Shown here: piece by piece, positions 20,164 through 29,408 of the stretch
Numbering within the stretch: the stretch's first letter is position 1
Layout: each line of letters opens with the position of its first letter
Translations under genes and position numbers: made by a program
Assembly (NCBI GenBank): GCA_021927905.1
Contig: BLLK01000020.1
Location: forward strand, 1,178,001 to 1,242,000
DNA length: 64,000 nt
Direction: 5' to 3'
Source: Chaetoceros tenuissimus
Taxonomy: Eukaryota > Bacillariophyta > Thalassiosirophyceae > Chaetocerotales > Chaetocerotaceae
The notes under the pieces: model-generated
The model's input: only the letters and a program-made list of their open reading frames with translations
Told to the model about the DNA's origin: nothing
Databases searched by the model: none

Positions 20164-22152
20164 ATGTCCACCGAAGAGACCCCTGTTGCTGCAGCACCAG
20201 CTGGAGAAGAGAAGCTTTCCAAGAATGCTCTCAAGAAGAAGCTAAAGGCTGAAAAGGCTGCTGCTGCAAAGGCAGCTAAGGCAAAGGCTAAGGTACGTTC
20301 TAGCATGTTCATGAATGAAATACACAAGGAGAAATAATTTGGAAAAGTATAATGTATGAATGACCTATGACCATTGTCACTGACATGTAATCCTTCCACA
20401 ATAGGCTGAGAGGGAGGCAGCAAACCCAACCAAGAAAAAGGTTGTAGAGGAAGAAATCCTTGATCCTACTGCATACAAGGAGAATCGTGAGCTCACTGTT
20501 AAGAACTTGGAGAAGGAGGGATCAACTGCATACCCACACAAATTCAATGTTGACTATCGTATTCCAGACTACATGGCTGAATTCGAGGAGAAAACTACCA
20601 ACGGAGAGACTCTTGAGGGACCAGAGGTATCAATCGCTGGACGTATTGCATCTGTTCGTGGACAGGGAAAACTCTTTTTCTATGATTTGAGAGGAGATGG
20701 AGGAAAGGTACAGATCATGTCTGATCTTAAGTCGTACAAAAACGAAGAGGAGTTCAACAAAATTCACCGTGTCATCAAGAGAGGAGATATCATTGGAGTT
20801 GTAGGAAGACCAGGAAAGTCTAAGAAGGGAGAATTGTCTATCTTCCCATCGGAGATCCAGTTGCTCAGTCCATGTCTTCATATGCTTCCTCAGAAGAAGG
20901 GTGAAGGAGATGCATTGACTGAACAAGAAGTTAGATACAGAAAGAGATATCTCGATCTTATTGTGAATCACGACAATCGCAACACATTTGAGGTTCGTGC
21001 AAAGGTTATCAATGGTGTAAGAAAGTATTTGAATGATCGTCACTTTTTGGAGGTTGAGACCCCAATGATGAATATGATTCCTGGAGGAGCTGTAGCTAGA
21101 CCATTTATCACTCATCACAATGATTTGAGTATGGATATGTACCTTCGTATCGCTCCTGAGCTTTACCTTAAAATGTTGGTTGTTGGAGGACTCGACCGTG
21201 TTTACGAAATTGGACGTCAATTCCGTAATGAGGGTATTGACTTGACACACAACCCTGAATTTACCACATGCGAATTCTACCAAGCTTATGCTGATTATGA
21301 AGATTTGATGGTTATGACCGAGGAGATGTTGAGTGGTATGGTAAAGGAAATCACTGGAGGATACAAGATCAAGTACTCACCAAAGCCAGGTGCAGAAGAA
21401 GTTGAGATCGATTTTTCCCCACCATTCAAGCGTATTAGTATGATTGACGGATTGAACGAAGCTATGAAGACCACTTTGCCAGAATTGGACGATCCTGAGA
21501 TTATTCCAAAGCTTCAGGCACTACTTGAGAAACACGAGTTGGAATGTGCACCACCTCATACTACTGCACGTTTGTTGGACACTTTTGTAGGAGAATTTTT
21601 GGAGGACAATATTGTTCACCCAACTTTCATTACTGATCACCCTCAAATCATGAGTCCACTTGCTAAGTACCACAGATCTAAACCAGGTCTTACTGAAAGA
21701 TTTGAGTTGTTTGTATGTGGAAGAGAGGTATGTTTGAGAATAATGTATTATTCTTGGGTATTTTTTGCTTTGTTTGGAATCTTTAATCTAACCTGTTTTT
21801 TTAATAGCTTGCAAATGCATACACAGAATTGAACAATCCTGTTGTTCAGTACGAACGTTTCCTTGACCAAGCTAAGGATCAAGCTTCTGGAGATGACGAA
21901 GCGATGGTTATGGATGAATCATTTATTACTGCGCTTGAGCACGGATTGCCACCAACAGGAGGATGGGGACTTGGAATTGATAGACTTACAATGTTCCTTT
22001 CCAACAAGAACAATATTAAGGAAGTTCTTCTATTCCCTGCAATGAAGCCAACTGAGGAACAATTCAAGATCATCGAGGCTAACAAGAAGAAGGCTGAAGA
22101 ATCAGCAAAGGCTTTGGCTGCTGAGGTAGAAAAGATGCACTTGAATGAGTAA
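20164..22152 (+). CDS. KARS: Lysyl-tRNA synthetase (class II)
   Basis: Exons 20164-20292, 20405-21727 and 21808-22152; introns of 112 and 80 bp; both joins phase 0; 598 aa. The N-terminus has the Lys/Ala-rich helix of eukaryotic cytosolic LysRS ([20 protein letters not shown]). The OB-fold anticodon domain follows ([21 protein letters not shown]), then class II motif 2 ([22 protein letters not shown]) and motif 3 ([15 protein letters not shown]). It charges tRNA-Lys. I start at ATG 20164, which gives the usual cytosolic N-terminus. An in-frame ATG at 20014 would add 50 residues containing a signal-like core (ILTFCYLLAFSF), so an organellar isoform is possible. It converges on the tRNA methyltransferase gene. 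Confidence 0.97.
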
Positions 22153-22233
22153 ATATTTCTATAAACATTGTTTTTAAATTATGAATGTTTTAGCTGATCT
22201 ATTTTTGAACTTCGTAATGATTTCATATGCATA

Positions 22234-23196
22234 TTAGTCATTGGTTTCCTTCTCTCCTGAACCAGAATCACCATTCGCACTAGAATCCTCATTAACAACA
22301 GGCGCCTCTTCCTTTTCAGTGATATCCTTTCGTTGTGGCAAGACTGCCAGCATGGCTTTCTTCCAATCATTTCCATTTTGACGATACTTGAGCAAAATAT
22401 CAAAGACATGATTTACAGTCAAAACTTTAGTAGCACATAGTTTGAGATATTCATCTATAGGAAGCTTGGCTGTTTGAATTCCTAATTTTTCGGCCTTCTC
22501 AATGGTAGTCCTTTTCAATCTATTTCTATCTACTATTCCTCCAATTACATATGTCTTACTATCGTCCAAGTGTTCTATTGTATTACTTGAATCACTGGTG
22601 AGGTAAACTAGGCTGCTTTTCTCATGCAACTCTTCCAATTTTTTCTCACTGAATCGAAAACCTTTTTTATCCCAAGTATCTGGAAACCCATCTAATTTCT
22701 TCAATGGAAGGTAAGTTGGATTATTCCCTCCGATACCCGAGGCCGATATATAAACTGGATTTGGTGACCTATTATTAGTCGCGTAGCAATACCTTAATTG
22801 ATTTGCCAGAGAGTTGGTCTCTTTCTCCGTCATTAAGTCGTCAAATCCACAGTCTACACATACTTTGAACGAAGTTTCTGCATTTTTCATACGCAATTTA
22901 TTCTTTTCTAAACGTTTCTTTTTGCCTTCACCAGATTTGGCCCGTTCTTCTTGCAATCTTCTTTCTTCATCTAGATCACGACCTTCTGCGATAGCCTTTG
23001 CTCTTTTCCGTTCCTTTTGCTGTATTTTCTTCCTCTTTTTAATTTCCGTTAGCTTTTCAAGTCGCTTTCTTTTCTTTATTTGGTTTTTTGACAAAGGCTT
23101 TTCTTTTGTATCTTGAACTGCCGAAGAAGTTTTTCCTTCATTAGGAGTAGAATTATCCACTGAGTCTTTTGCTGCAGTCTGTTCTGTATCTATCAT
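22234..23196 (-). CDS. TRMT10: tRNA (guanine-9-N1) methyltransferase, TRM10 family
   Basis: Single exon, 320 aa, ATG at 23196. A basic lysine-rich N-terminus (KNQIKKRKRLEKLTEIKKRKK and similar) precedes the SPOUT domain (~110-290): VCVDCGFDDLMTEKE, NQLRYCYATNNRSPNP, LVYLTSDSSNTI, TYVIGGIVDRNRLKRTT, LPIDEYL, LTVNHVFDILLKY. These are hallmark TRM10 phrases; the VIGGIVDRN loop binds S-adenosylmethionine in the trefoil knot. It methylates N1 of purine 9 in cytoplasmic tRNA. The acidic C-terminal tail is low in complexity. It lies tail to tail with lysyl-tRNA synthetase. Confidence 0.95.
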   Translation of the reverse strand: MIDTEQTAAKDSVDNSTPNEGKTSSAVQDTKEKPLSKNQIKKRKRLEKLTEIKKRKKIQQKERKRAKAIAEGRDLDEERRLQEERAKSGEGKKKRLEKNKLRMKNAETSFKVCVDCGFDDLMTEKETNSLANQLRYCYATNNRSPNPVYISASGIGGNNPTYLPLKKLDGFPDTWDKKGFRFSEKKLEELHEKSSLVYLTSDSSNTIEHLDDSKTYVIGGIVDRNRLKRTTIEKAEKLGIQTAKLPIDEYLKLCATKVLTVNHVFDILLKYRQNGNDWKKAMLAVLPQRKDITEKEEAPVVNEDSSANGDSGSGEKETND

Positions 23197-23564
23197 TATC
23201 GTTTCTTTTGGTAAGGCAATGTATGAGATTAATGAAAAGAAGGTACGTATTATGGTATTACCTCTAAAGATATCATATCTTATTCATCTTATATCTTCAT
23301 CTACCCTTTTGATGATGATTCTCTCATCATTGTTCTAAGAGTATGACTAGAAATTGGATGGCTTTGAGGATACTTAAGTATATACATACGTAGGACGAAA
23401 ATGAGAAGCCTTTTGAGAGTTTGGCGACTTCGACACCTGTCAATGAATGGAGAAGAGTTTTTCACTTTGATTTTTGTCACACATTTCATAAGGCAGAACA
23501 TAAACTCCATTCTATTATTGTATTACTTAGTTCGAATAAATGGTGAATACTTTATAGGAGAAAA
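23197..23564. other. Divergent region upstream of TRMT10
   Basis: 368 bp between the TRMT10 start and the start of an unknown protein. No repeat, RNA or strong factor site was recognised. Confidence 0.5.
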
Positions 23565-24338
23565 ATGATATGCAAAGGAGAAAGTGCTGTGATGGTTTGC
23601 ACGCAGGAGCCGAGGAGTGTTTCAGAATTGGAAGGGACCCTATTGGATCCAAATGCAACTATTGAAATGAAGGACAATTCACACGATCGAAGACCACAAA
23701 CAGCATCAACACGAAATTCTGATTCACAAACTAGTATATTATATCAAGAACAATCTGTATCTGTCCTGAACTCCTTTAAAGATGTCCTGATATTATCAAA
23801 TATGGCAGCGGCCACTGATGATGATAAGAAAGCTTCACCATCTGATTTCTTTCAATACAGTGAAAGTATTATCGAAAGAGATGACGACGAAAGTAGTTTG
23901 CCTGAAAATATAAATAGCAATCAATTGATACACCGATTATCGAAACCAAGGAAGCAATTTATCAAAGATATGGAATTGAATGACAATACACCACAAGCTC
24001 ATGCAATATCTATTAGTGAAAAGGCGAAGTTAGGGAGTGAAGTTGGAAGAGCAATAGCTCTGAAAGAACGTGAACTTACGATAGCTGCAAGTAGAGATGC
24101 AAAAGCCAAGCCTTGGCATGAAAAATCCAGAATTGAAACAGCAAGTAAAATTGCGAGACAAAGGTCTAGGGAGGGATTCAATTTGATGAACAAAAATCTT
24201 TTCAGTTCATCTGAAGAGCAAGCTGAGTCAAGCACATATTACACTACACCTATGGCTCTATTAGAACGAATAGGTAGAAACAAACAGTCTCAAGATAGAT
24301 CATTTATCAAGAAAGGAAGCTGGACCTATGGACCCTAG
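23565..24338 (+). CDS. Uncharacterised protein
   Basis: Single exon, 257 aa. I do not recognise a family. The sequence is polar and probably largely disordered, with no signal peptide or membrane segment. The most structured part is ~140-210, predicted helical and basic: KAKLGSEVGRAIALKERELT, then AKAKPWHEKSRIETASKIAR. The C-terminus ends in an ordered-looking phrase, SFIKKGSWTYGP. Codon use and the clean frame support a real gene. The start could also be Met10. Neighbours TRMT10 (divergent) and RFC2 (convergent) give no functional hint. Confidence 0.6.
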   Translation: MICKGESAVMVCTQEPRSVSELEGTLLDPNATIEMKDNSHDRRPQTASTRNSDSQTSILYQEQSVSVLNSFKDVLILSNMAAATDDDKKASPSDFFQYSESIIERDDDESSLPENINSNQLIHRLSKPRKQFIKDMELNDNTPQAHAISISEKAKLGSEVGRAIALKERELTIAASRDAKAKPWHEKSRIETASKIARQRSREGFNLMNKNLFSSSEEQAESSTYYTTPMALLERIGRNKQSQDRSFIKKGSWTYGP

Positions 24339-24525
24339 CCCATTTTTTGGCATACATATCGCCTACCAATTGCTCCAAAAGGATGTTTATCTGTACACTA
24401 CATTTACACAAATTCATATCTGCCATGCAACATGCATGAGAATATATTGATTTTTCTTTTTATACTTATTTAAAAATATTAGAACTTTATCTATTATTTC
24501 TTCAAATTTTCTCCCCAATTTCCTT

Positions 24526-25637
24526 CTAATTTGTTGCTACAACTTCAACCTTCTGACACAATCGAGAGACCAGACCCAGTAATTGGAGTTTTGAGTTCAC
24601 TCCATCAGCGATTCTCATATGACAAAATCCAATCTCCTTCAAATATTCCAGTTTCATAGCCTCTGGAATCCCAAGGTGGGCCTTGACCACTTTGAAAAGA
24701 GTCCCAATGATATCACTGCAACTGTACCCAGTATTCCATAGTGCAGTCATTTCCTTAACTGCGTCATTAGTCTTTCCATTCAAGCATGCATCAATAATAT
24801 TCTTCACTGTAGTAGGATGTGGCTGATCACAGACTTTGAAAACGTTTGCTTGGTTGATATGACCAAATCCACTCTGTGTTGCTTGAAGATTATTCAATGC
24901 ATTTCTCAAATCTCCCTCTGCAGTAAAGATGATTGCCTCAAGACCATCGTCTGAATAACTCACTTCTTCCATCTGACAAACCTGCTTCAAACGAATCAAT
25001 ATTTGTTCATCGCTTAGTCTGGTATAACGAAGGATAGCTGCACGAGATTGGATAGGTTCAATAATTTTGGTGGATATATTACAAGCCAAAGCAAAACGAG
25101 TAGTATTTGAATAGATTTCCATTGTACGTCTCAGTGCTTGCTGTGCTGCGCTCGTCATGGAGTCAGCCTCATCAAGGATAATAATTTTATGTCTTCCTGG
25201 TGGCAAATTGACTTTATTCATTGCAAAACCTTTGATCTTGTTTCTGACAACATCGATACCTCTTGCATCACTGGCATTGAGCTCCAATACGCCAGCACTA
25301 TAACTGCTTCCGAGCAATTGTCTCGCCAATGCGTGGACAGAAGTAGTTTTACCTTGAGAAAATCATGTGAGATTGATCTGGACATGTCTTACGACTACAT
25401 AGGTAAACAGTGATAGTTAAATTCTCACTCACCTGTTCCTGGAGGACCACAAAGAATAAGATTAGGCATGTTTCCATCTTCAGCAATAGCTCTAAGACGA
25501 ACCAATGTCTCTTCGTTTCCTACAACATCATCCAATGTCTGAGGTCTGTATCTTTCAATCCATGGAGATTCGTAACCTCCTTTGGATGTCGCTGAAGGAG
25601 CCTTGCGCTTGTTTGATGAAGATGTATCTGCACTCAT
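24526..25637 (-). CDS. RFC2: Replication factor C subunit 2 (RFC40-type)
   Basis: Exons 25433-25637 and 24526-25352; 80-bp intron with a GTGAGT donor; 343 aa. AAA+ clamp-loader small subunit: [20 protein letters not shown] (RFC box II), Walker [30 protein letters not shown], Walker B IIILDEAD, sensor 1 [21 protein letters not shown] (with the SRC-like arginine finger region), [11 protein letters not shown]. The pattern matches human RFC2 / yeast Rfc4. It loads PCNA onto primer ends. The intron falls inside the last Gly codon of the Walker A loop. It is one of two DNA replication genes in the window (with POLA2). Confidence 0.95.
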
Positions 25638-25903
25638 TATTTTAAAATTATTATGTATCTAGTTTTGAATGAATCAAGTCTAATTTGTACAGATGCATGT
25701 TTTTTGCACTGGTGCAAAGCGAGTATCTTCTCCACCAGTGCTCTCATTCAGTGTGGCTCCTCCTACAAGACTAAATCCTTCCAATTTCAAAAATTGACAG
25801 TCCGTTGCGGAAAAATGATTATAAAAATGTGGATGGAAAAACGAAAAACAAAAATAATAAATTATCGGATTGAGGTATGTAGCGAGTTTAAGAATAATTT
25901 TAT

Positions 25904-27046
25904 TTACGTAGTTGCATTTATAAGCTGGTCTGCTGCTGAGATTCCGCTTAGGTACGCGCCTTCGATGCGACCAGAGTATTTTCCGAAATAGTCTCCACAT
26001 GCTACGAATTTCTTTGATTCAAATATTTGCGAATCCATTTCTGCATATTCTGTGTTTGTATTAATTGGAAATGCAGCCCCCCAACGATGACCCATACTTT
26101 CTTGTATCTCAGGTATTTCTAATCCTGGTTTCAAGGAAGGGAGAACTTTTAGCAAATCATCTACCAAAACAGTTTTTGCAATCTCACGAATTTCATCAAG
26201 AGACTCCTTTCCTTCGAGAAGTGCTTTAGCCGCATCTGGGTTGGTCTGGATAACCCAGCATTCTCTTCCATCATCACGCTCGCGACCTGGCTTTGATGAA
26301 TCTCTTGCAATCCAACCGAGTGAACCATAATTTTCTCCTTCAAAGAGAACTCCGTCCATACCAATATCTAAAGGCTTGTCAAAGACAACCATTGCAGTGA
26401 GAGACTTGACTGGTTTGATCTTACGAACACTGGTGGCAAAGTCCTTTACATCGGCTGAACTCAAATCTTTTCTGCGGCCATTTGCACTATTACGATCACT
26501 TGCAATCAACCAATCAAAAGTACCAACATCTTCTTTGGTCTTTCCGTGAATTAATTTCCATTTTCCTTCACCATCAAGAGAAGCTCTTGCTTGAGTTTGA
26601 GTTACTAAATTGATGTTTTCATGTTTGAGTAAATTTTCGCAGATTGAGCTCATTTTTGGATATCCTACGAAACGATCTTTCTTTTCGTCCATCCTGACTT
26701 CGAGATCTGCTTTTGCTGTAAAGAAATTCCCATCAGACCAATCCTTTACAAAGCCATCACTTTTCCACTGTAATAATGCTTTCTCAAAATCTTTTGTTTT
26801 TGGAGATCCTATATATTGAGCTCCATGGTCGAACTGATATTGATGCTCATCTCTAGTGAACCTCGTGGATGTTCTACCCCCAGCTCCAAATCCTCCTTCA
26901 AAAACAGTAACTTTCAATCCATTTTCGGCTAGTCTTCTTGCTGCTGAAGACCCAGAGATTCCACTTCCCAATATAGCCACGCGTTGCGATAGCGATTGTG
27001 CTGCCTGAATTATAGTCATTAATGCAATCAAAACTTTCAACAACAT
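25904..27046 (-). CDS. Renalase/amine-oxidase-like FAD-dependent oxidoreductase
   Basis: Single exon, 380 aa from ATG 27046 (the same frame is open a little upstream). The N-terminus is a signal or transit sequence (LLKVLIALMTIIQAAQSLS). The dinucleotide-binding fold follows: RVAILGSGISGSSAARRLAENG, VTVFEGGFGAGGRTSTR, FDHGAQYIG. The last is the renalase-type RxG...DHGAQY element. The end carries the second FAD contact: KFVACGDYFGKYSGRIEGAYLSGISAADQL. The layout fits bacterial and plant renalase-like proteins that oxidise off-pathway NAD(P)H isomers or amines; the substrate is not inferable. Organelle location is likely but the cleavage motif (AQSLS) is ambiguous. Confidence 0.85.
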   Translation of the reverse strand: MLLKVLIALMTIIQAAQSLSQRVAILGSGISGSSAARRLAENGLKVTVFEGGFGAGGRTSTRFTRDEHQYQFDHGAQYIGSPKTKDFEKALLQWKSDGFVKDWSDGNFFTAKADLEVRMDEKKDRFVGYPKMSSICENLLKHENINLVTQTQARASLDGEGKWKLIHGKTKEDVGTFDWLIASDRNSANGRRKDLSSADVKDFATSVRKIKPVKSLTAMVVFDKPLDIGMDGVLFEGENYGSLGWIARDSSKPGRERDDGRECWVIQTNPDAAKALLEGKESLDEIREIAKTVLVDDLLKVLPSLKPGLEIPEIQESMGHRWGAAFPINTNTEYAEMDSQIFESKKFVACGDYFGKYSGRIEGAYLSGISAADQLINATT

Positions 27047-27335
27047 TCGTACAGATGTGTTCAAATTGTTTCTAACGCAATTGAAACCGAACCTCTATAG
27101 ATTTATGGGCACAGCTATGTCTCCGCTAGAATAACGAAGTATATACAATCCCAGCGAGTTGGATATCTGTGTGTGTTGTAAAAAGAAATTACTAAGTTAT
27201 GTCGAAAAAGAAGAAGTTTTGTGATGGATGAGTCATTGTTTTATTGGTTCTCAGTGATCCATCAAATTAGTAAATAACCGTCATTTGACGCTCACACATT
27301 CAAATCTTTCTAGACATTTTAATTTTACAGAGTTT

Positions 27336-29040
27336 CTACACCGCTTTCTTTCCCATGCGTCTTTTTGAACGCTGAAAGATACTCCGAGAGAATATAAAAC
27401 ACATAAAAAGCAGCATTGATGAAAAGAAAACAATCTCCTTTGTTCCGGCATTCTTTTCAACGTCCTGCACATAATTCTCAATATATTCAACTTCTTGCTT
27501 CACCAATGCGTTGAGGGATGTATCACTATATCCACCCATAAGTCCTAATTTTCTCTCAAATTCGCCTGGACAAGCGTTGCATGTCTTACGACAGTTGAAT
27601 GTAGCATATGTAGGGTTGACCAGGCATTGTTTTTCTTCTTTTAGATTTTTGCATTCCTCACTACTCAATCTATCAACACACTCTGCTTTAGGATCAATGT
27701 GAGTACAGAATCCACATTCTTTCAGACACCAAAGTGCTCCCCATGCTGGATCTTCTTTGCATTGACCATTTTCTGCTGCATCCTTGCAAGCTTCATCAGA
27801 ACTTTGGTTTCCACAAGGTGCAGGATATACTTTATCGAAATGAAATCTATATCTCTCGTTTACATTGTATGGGCAACTCCACAGTGTATTTCTGAAAGCT
27901 TTTGATTCTTTTGGACATCTTTTTCTATAAAAATCACATAGTGAAAAATTCAGTCTGATTGGGATGGATTGGATGATTTAGATATTCAAAGGAAGTAATA
28001 ATTGGTACCAAGACGTCATGTTTCTTCACTTACCTTTCAGCATCTTCCTGACAAAGTGCAGCAGCCTCGTCAACATATTCAGTACGAGGTGGTGACGGGA
28101 AAAGATATCCATCATCGCAATCAAGCGGGTCAAAATCACGAAATTCAGATTTGGCAAACTTATATGGGTTACTCAACTCATCTTCATTGTACCAGCCATC
28201 AGGGACGTAATGTTCCTTGGAGGGTATTTGACACGACAGTGTATAGTGGCTTACAATTGGACCAGGATGATTCAAACTCAAAAAGTCATCGCCATATAAT
28301 ACGCCACCTCCACCTCTTGTGAATAAATGCTCTAATCCAACATCAGCTGCTGCAAAAGCATATCCATACATTTCTGTGATCCACGGCACGCCGCCATGTT
28401 CGATTCCTCTCTGTACAGTGTCAATATCTTCCTTCAATGTGGAACCTGGTAGTCCTTTCCAGTACTTTTCTGGATGCAGACGCATCTCTCTTGTATAATG
28501 CAACCATTTTGGAGTAACTTTTTTTGCATCATCAACATGGAAAAGATGATAATATCCTCCATGTGTATTCATAGCTCTTTCAACTGCCTCGTCCGGTAAA
28601 AATTGCTTTGCTAAACCATTTCTGATTCCTTCTTTTATATACCATACTGATTCTGTTACAACAAGTCCCTTTCGTGCTCCATAATCTGCTGGATTTACTG
28701 TTCGTCTAAGAAGCATATCAGAATCAATGTATAATATGAATTCTTCTTCAATGTCAACTTCGGCAGTGAAATGCATCAAAGCAGCAGGTTTGTTGTAAGT
28801 AGGCGAATCTGTATAACCATCCACATAGTGATAATTTGGATGAACAAATGTTGGACCAATATCCCATCCTTTGTATTTCTTCTTTTGCTCTTCAGAGCAT
28901 GCAAGAAGGCGAGTAATGTTTCCTTTCCAGCCAGAAGTTTTAAAGGACCAAAACACACCTATGGCTTTGTAGTCCATTGAGTGGGTACATTCTGATCCAA
29001 ACACAACGTGGACAGATCCTGGAATTCTTTTCTTTGCCAT
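27336..29040 (-). CDS. Peptidyl-serine/hydroxyproline O-glycosyltransferase-like protein with ShK modules
   Basis: Exons 28034-29040 and 27336-27924; 109-bp intron with a GTAAGT donor; 531 aa. Residues ~10-310 match the SERGT/HPAT glycosyltransferase family: VHVVFGSECTHSMDYKAIGV, ITRLLACSEEQKKKYKG, KPAALMHF, the DxD motif ILYIDSDMLLRR, DDAKKVTPKWLHYT, WITEMYGYAFAAADVGL. In algae and plants SGT1 adds alpha-galactose to Ser next to hydroxyproline runs. The second exon encodes two ShK-like six-Cys modules (CGNQSSDEACKDAAENGQC and CVDRLSSEECKNLKEEKQC) and a C-terminal transmembrane helix (IVFFSSMLLFMCFIF) before a basic tail. No signal peptide follows ATG 29040, so an upstream exon may be missing. 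Confidence 0.82.
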
Positions 29041-29408
29041 GATATGCGCAAGTTTGTTGATGAATGGTGTATTATATGTGTAATTATGTGAACATGTAAA
29101 GGTGATATTCGCTTATTTGTTCCATTGCGCTTTGCGTTCTCTCAACTCAACTCACAATTTTGGCGGGAAAACGACGAACGAACCCTTTTCGAAAATAGCA
29201 ATACACCTAGCCATTTACTCATGGTAGTCCTTTTGGGAGATGGTGTCAACAACTCAAAACCATCACTGATAAGTGTGATTGGAGTGTCATGATGGTTCGA
29301 GCTTATTTGACATCACTTGCCCGCTTCCTCCTCATCTTCATCTTTTCCTCCTTCAGTATTCGCAAACATCACATAAAAAAAAGATCCAATTAATTACAAA
29401 TATTCAAT
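29041..29408. other. Divergent region, SERGT-like / HADHA
   Basis: 368 bp between divergent starts, containing a perfect E2F consensus at 29158-29171 and nothing else recognised. If the SERGT-like gene has an upstream signal-peptide exon, it could lie here. Confidence 0.5.
29158..29171. promoter_or_regulatory. Perfect E2F consensus site
   Basis: TTTTGGCGGGAAAA matches the E2F/DP consensus at every position on both half-sites. It lies 118 bp upstream of the SERGT-like start and ~238 bp upstream of HADHA. Confidence 0.55.
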
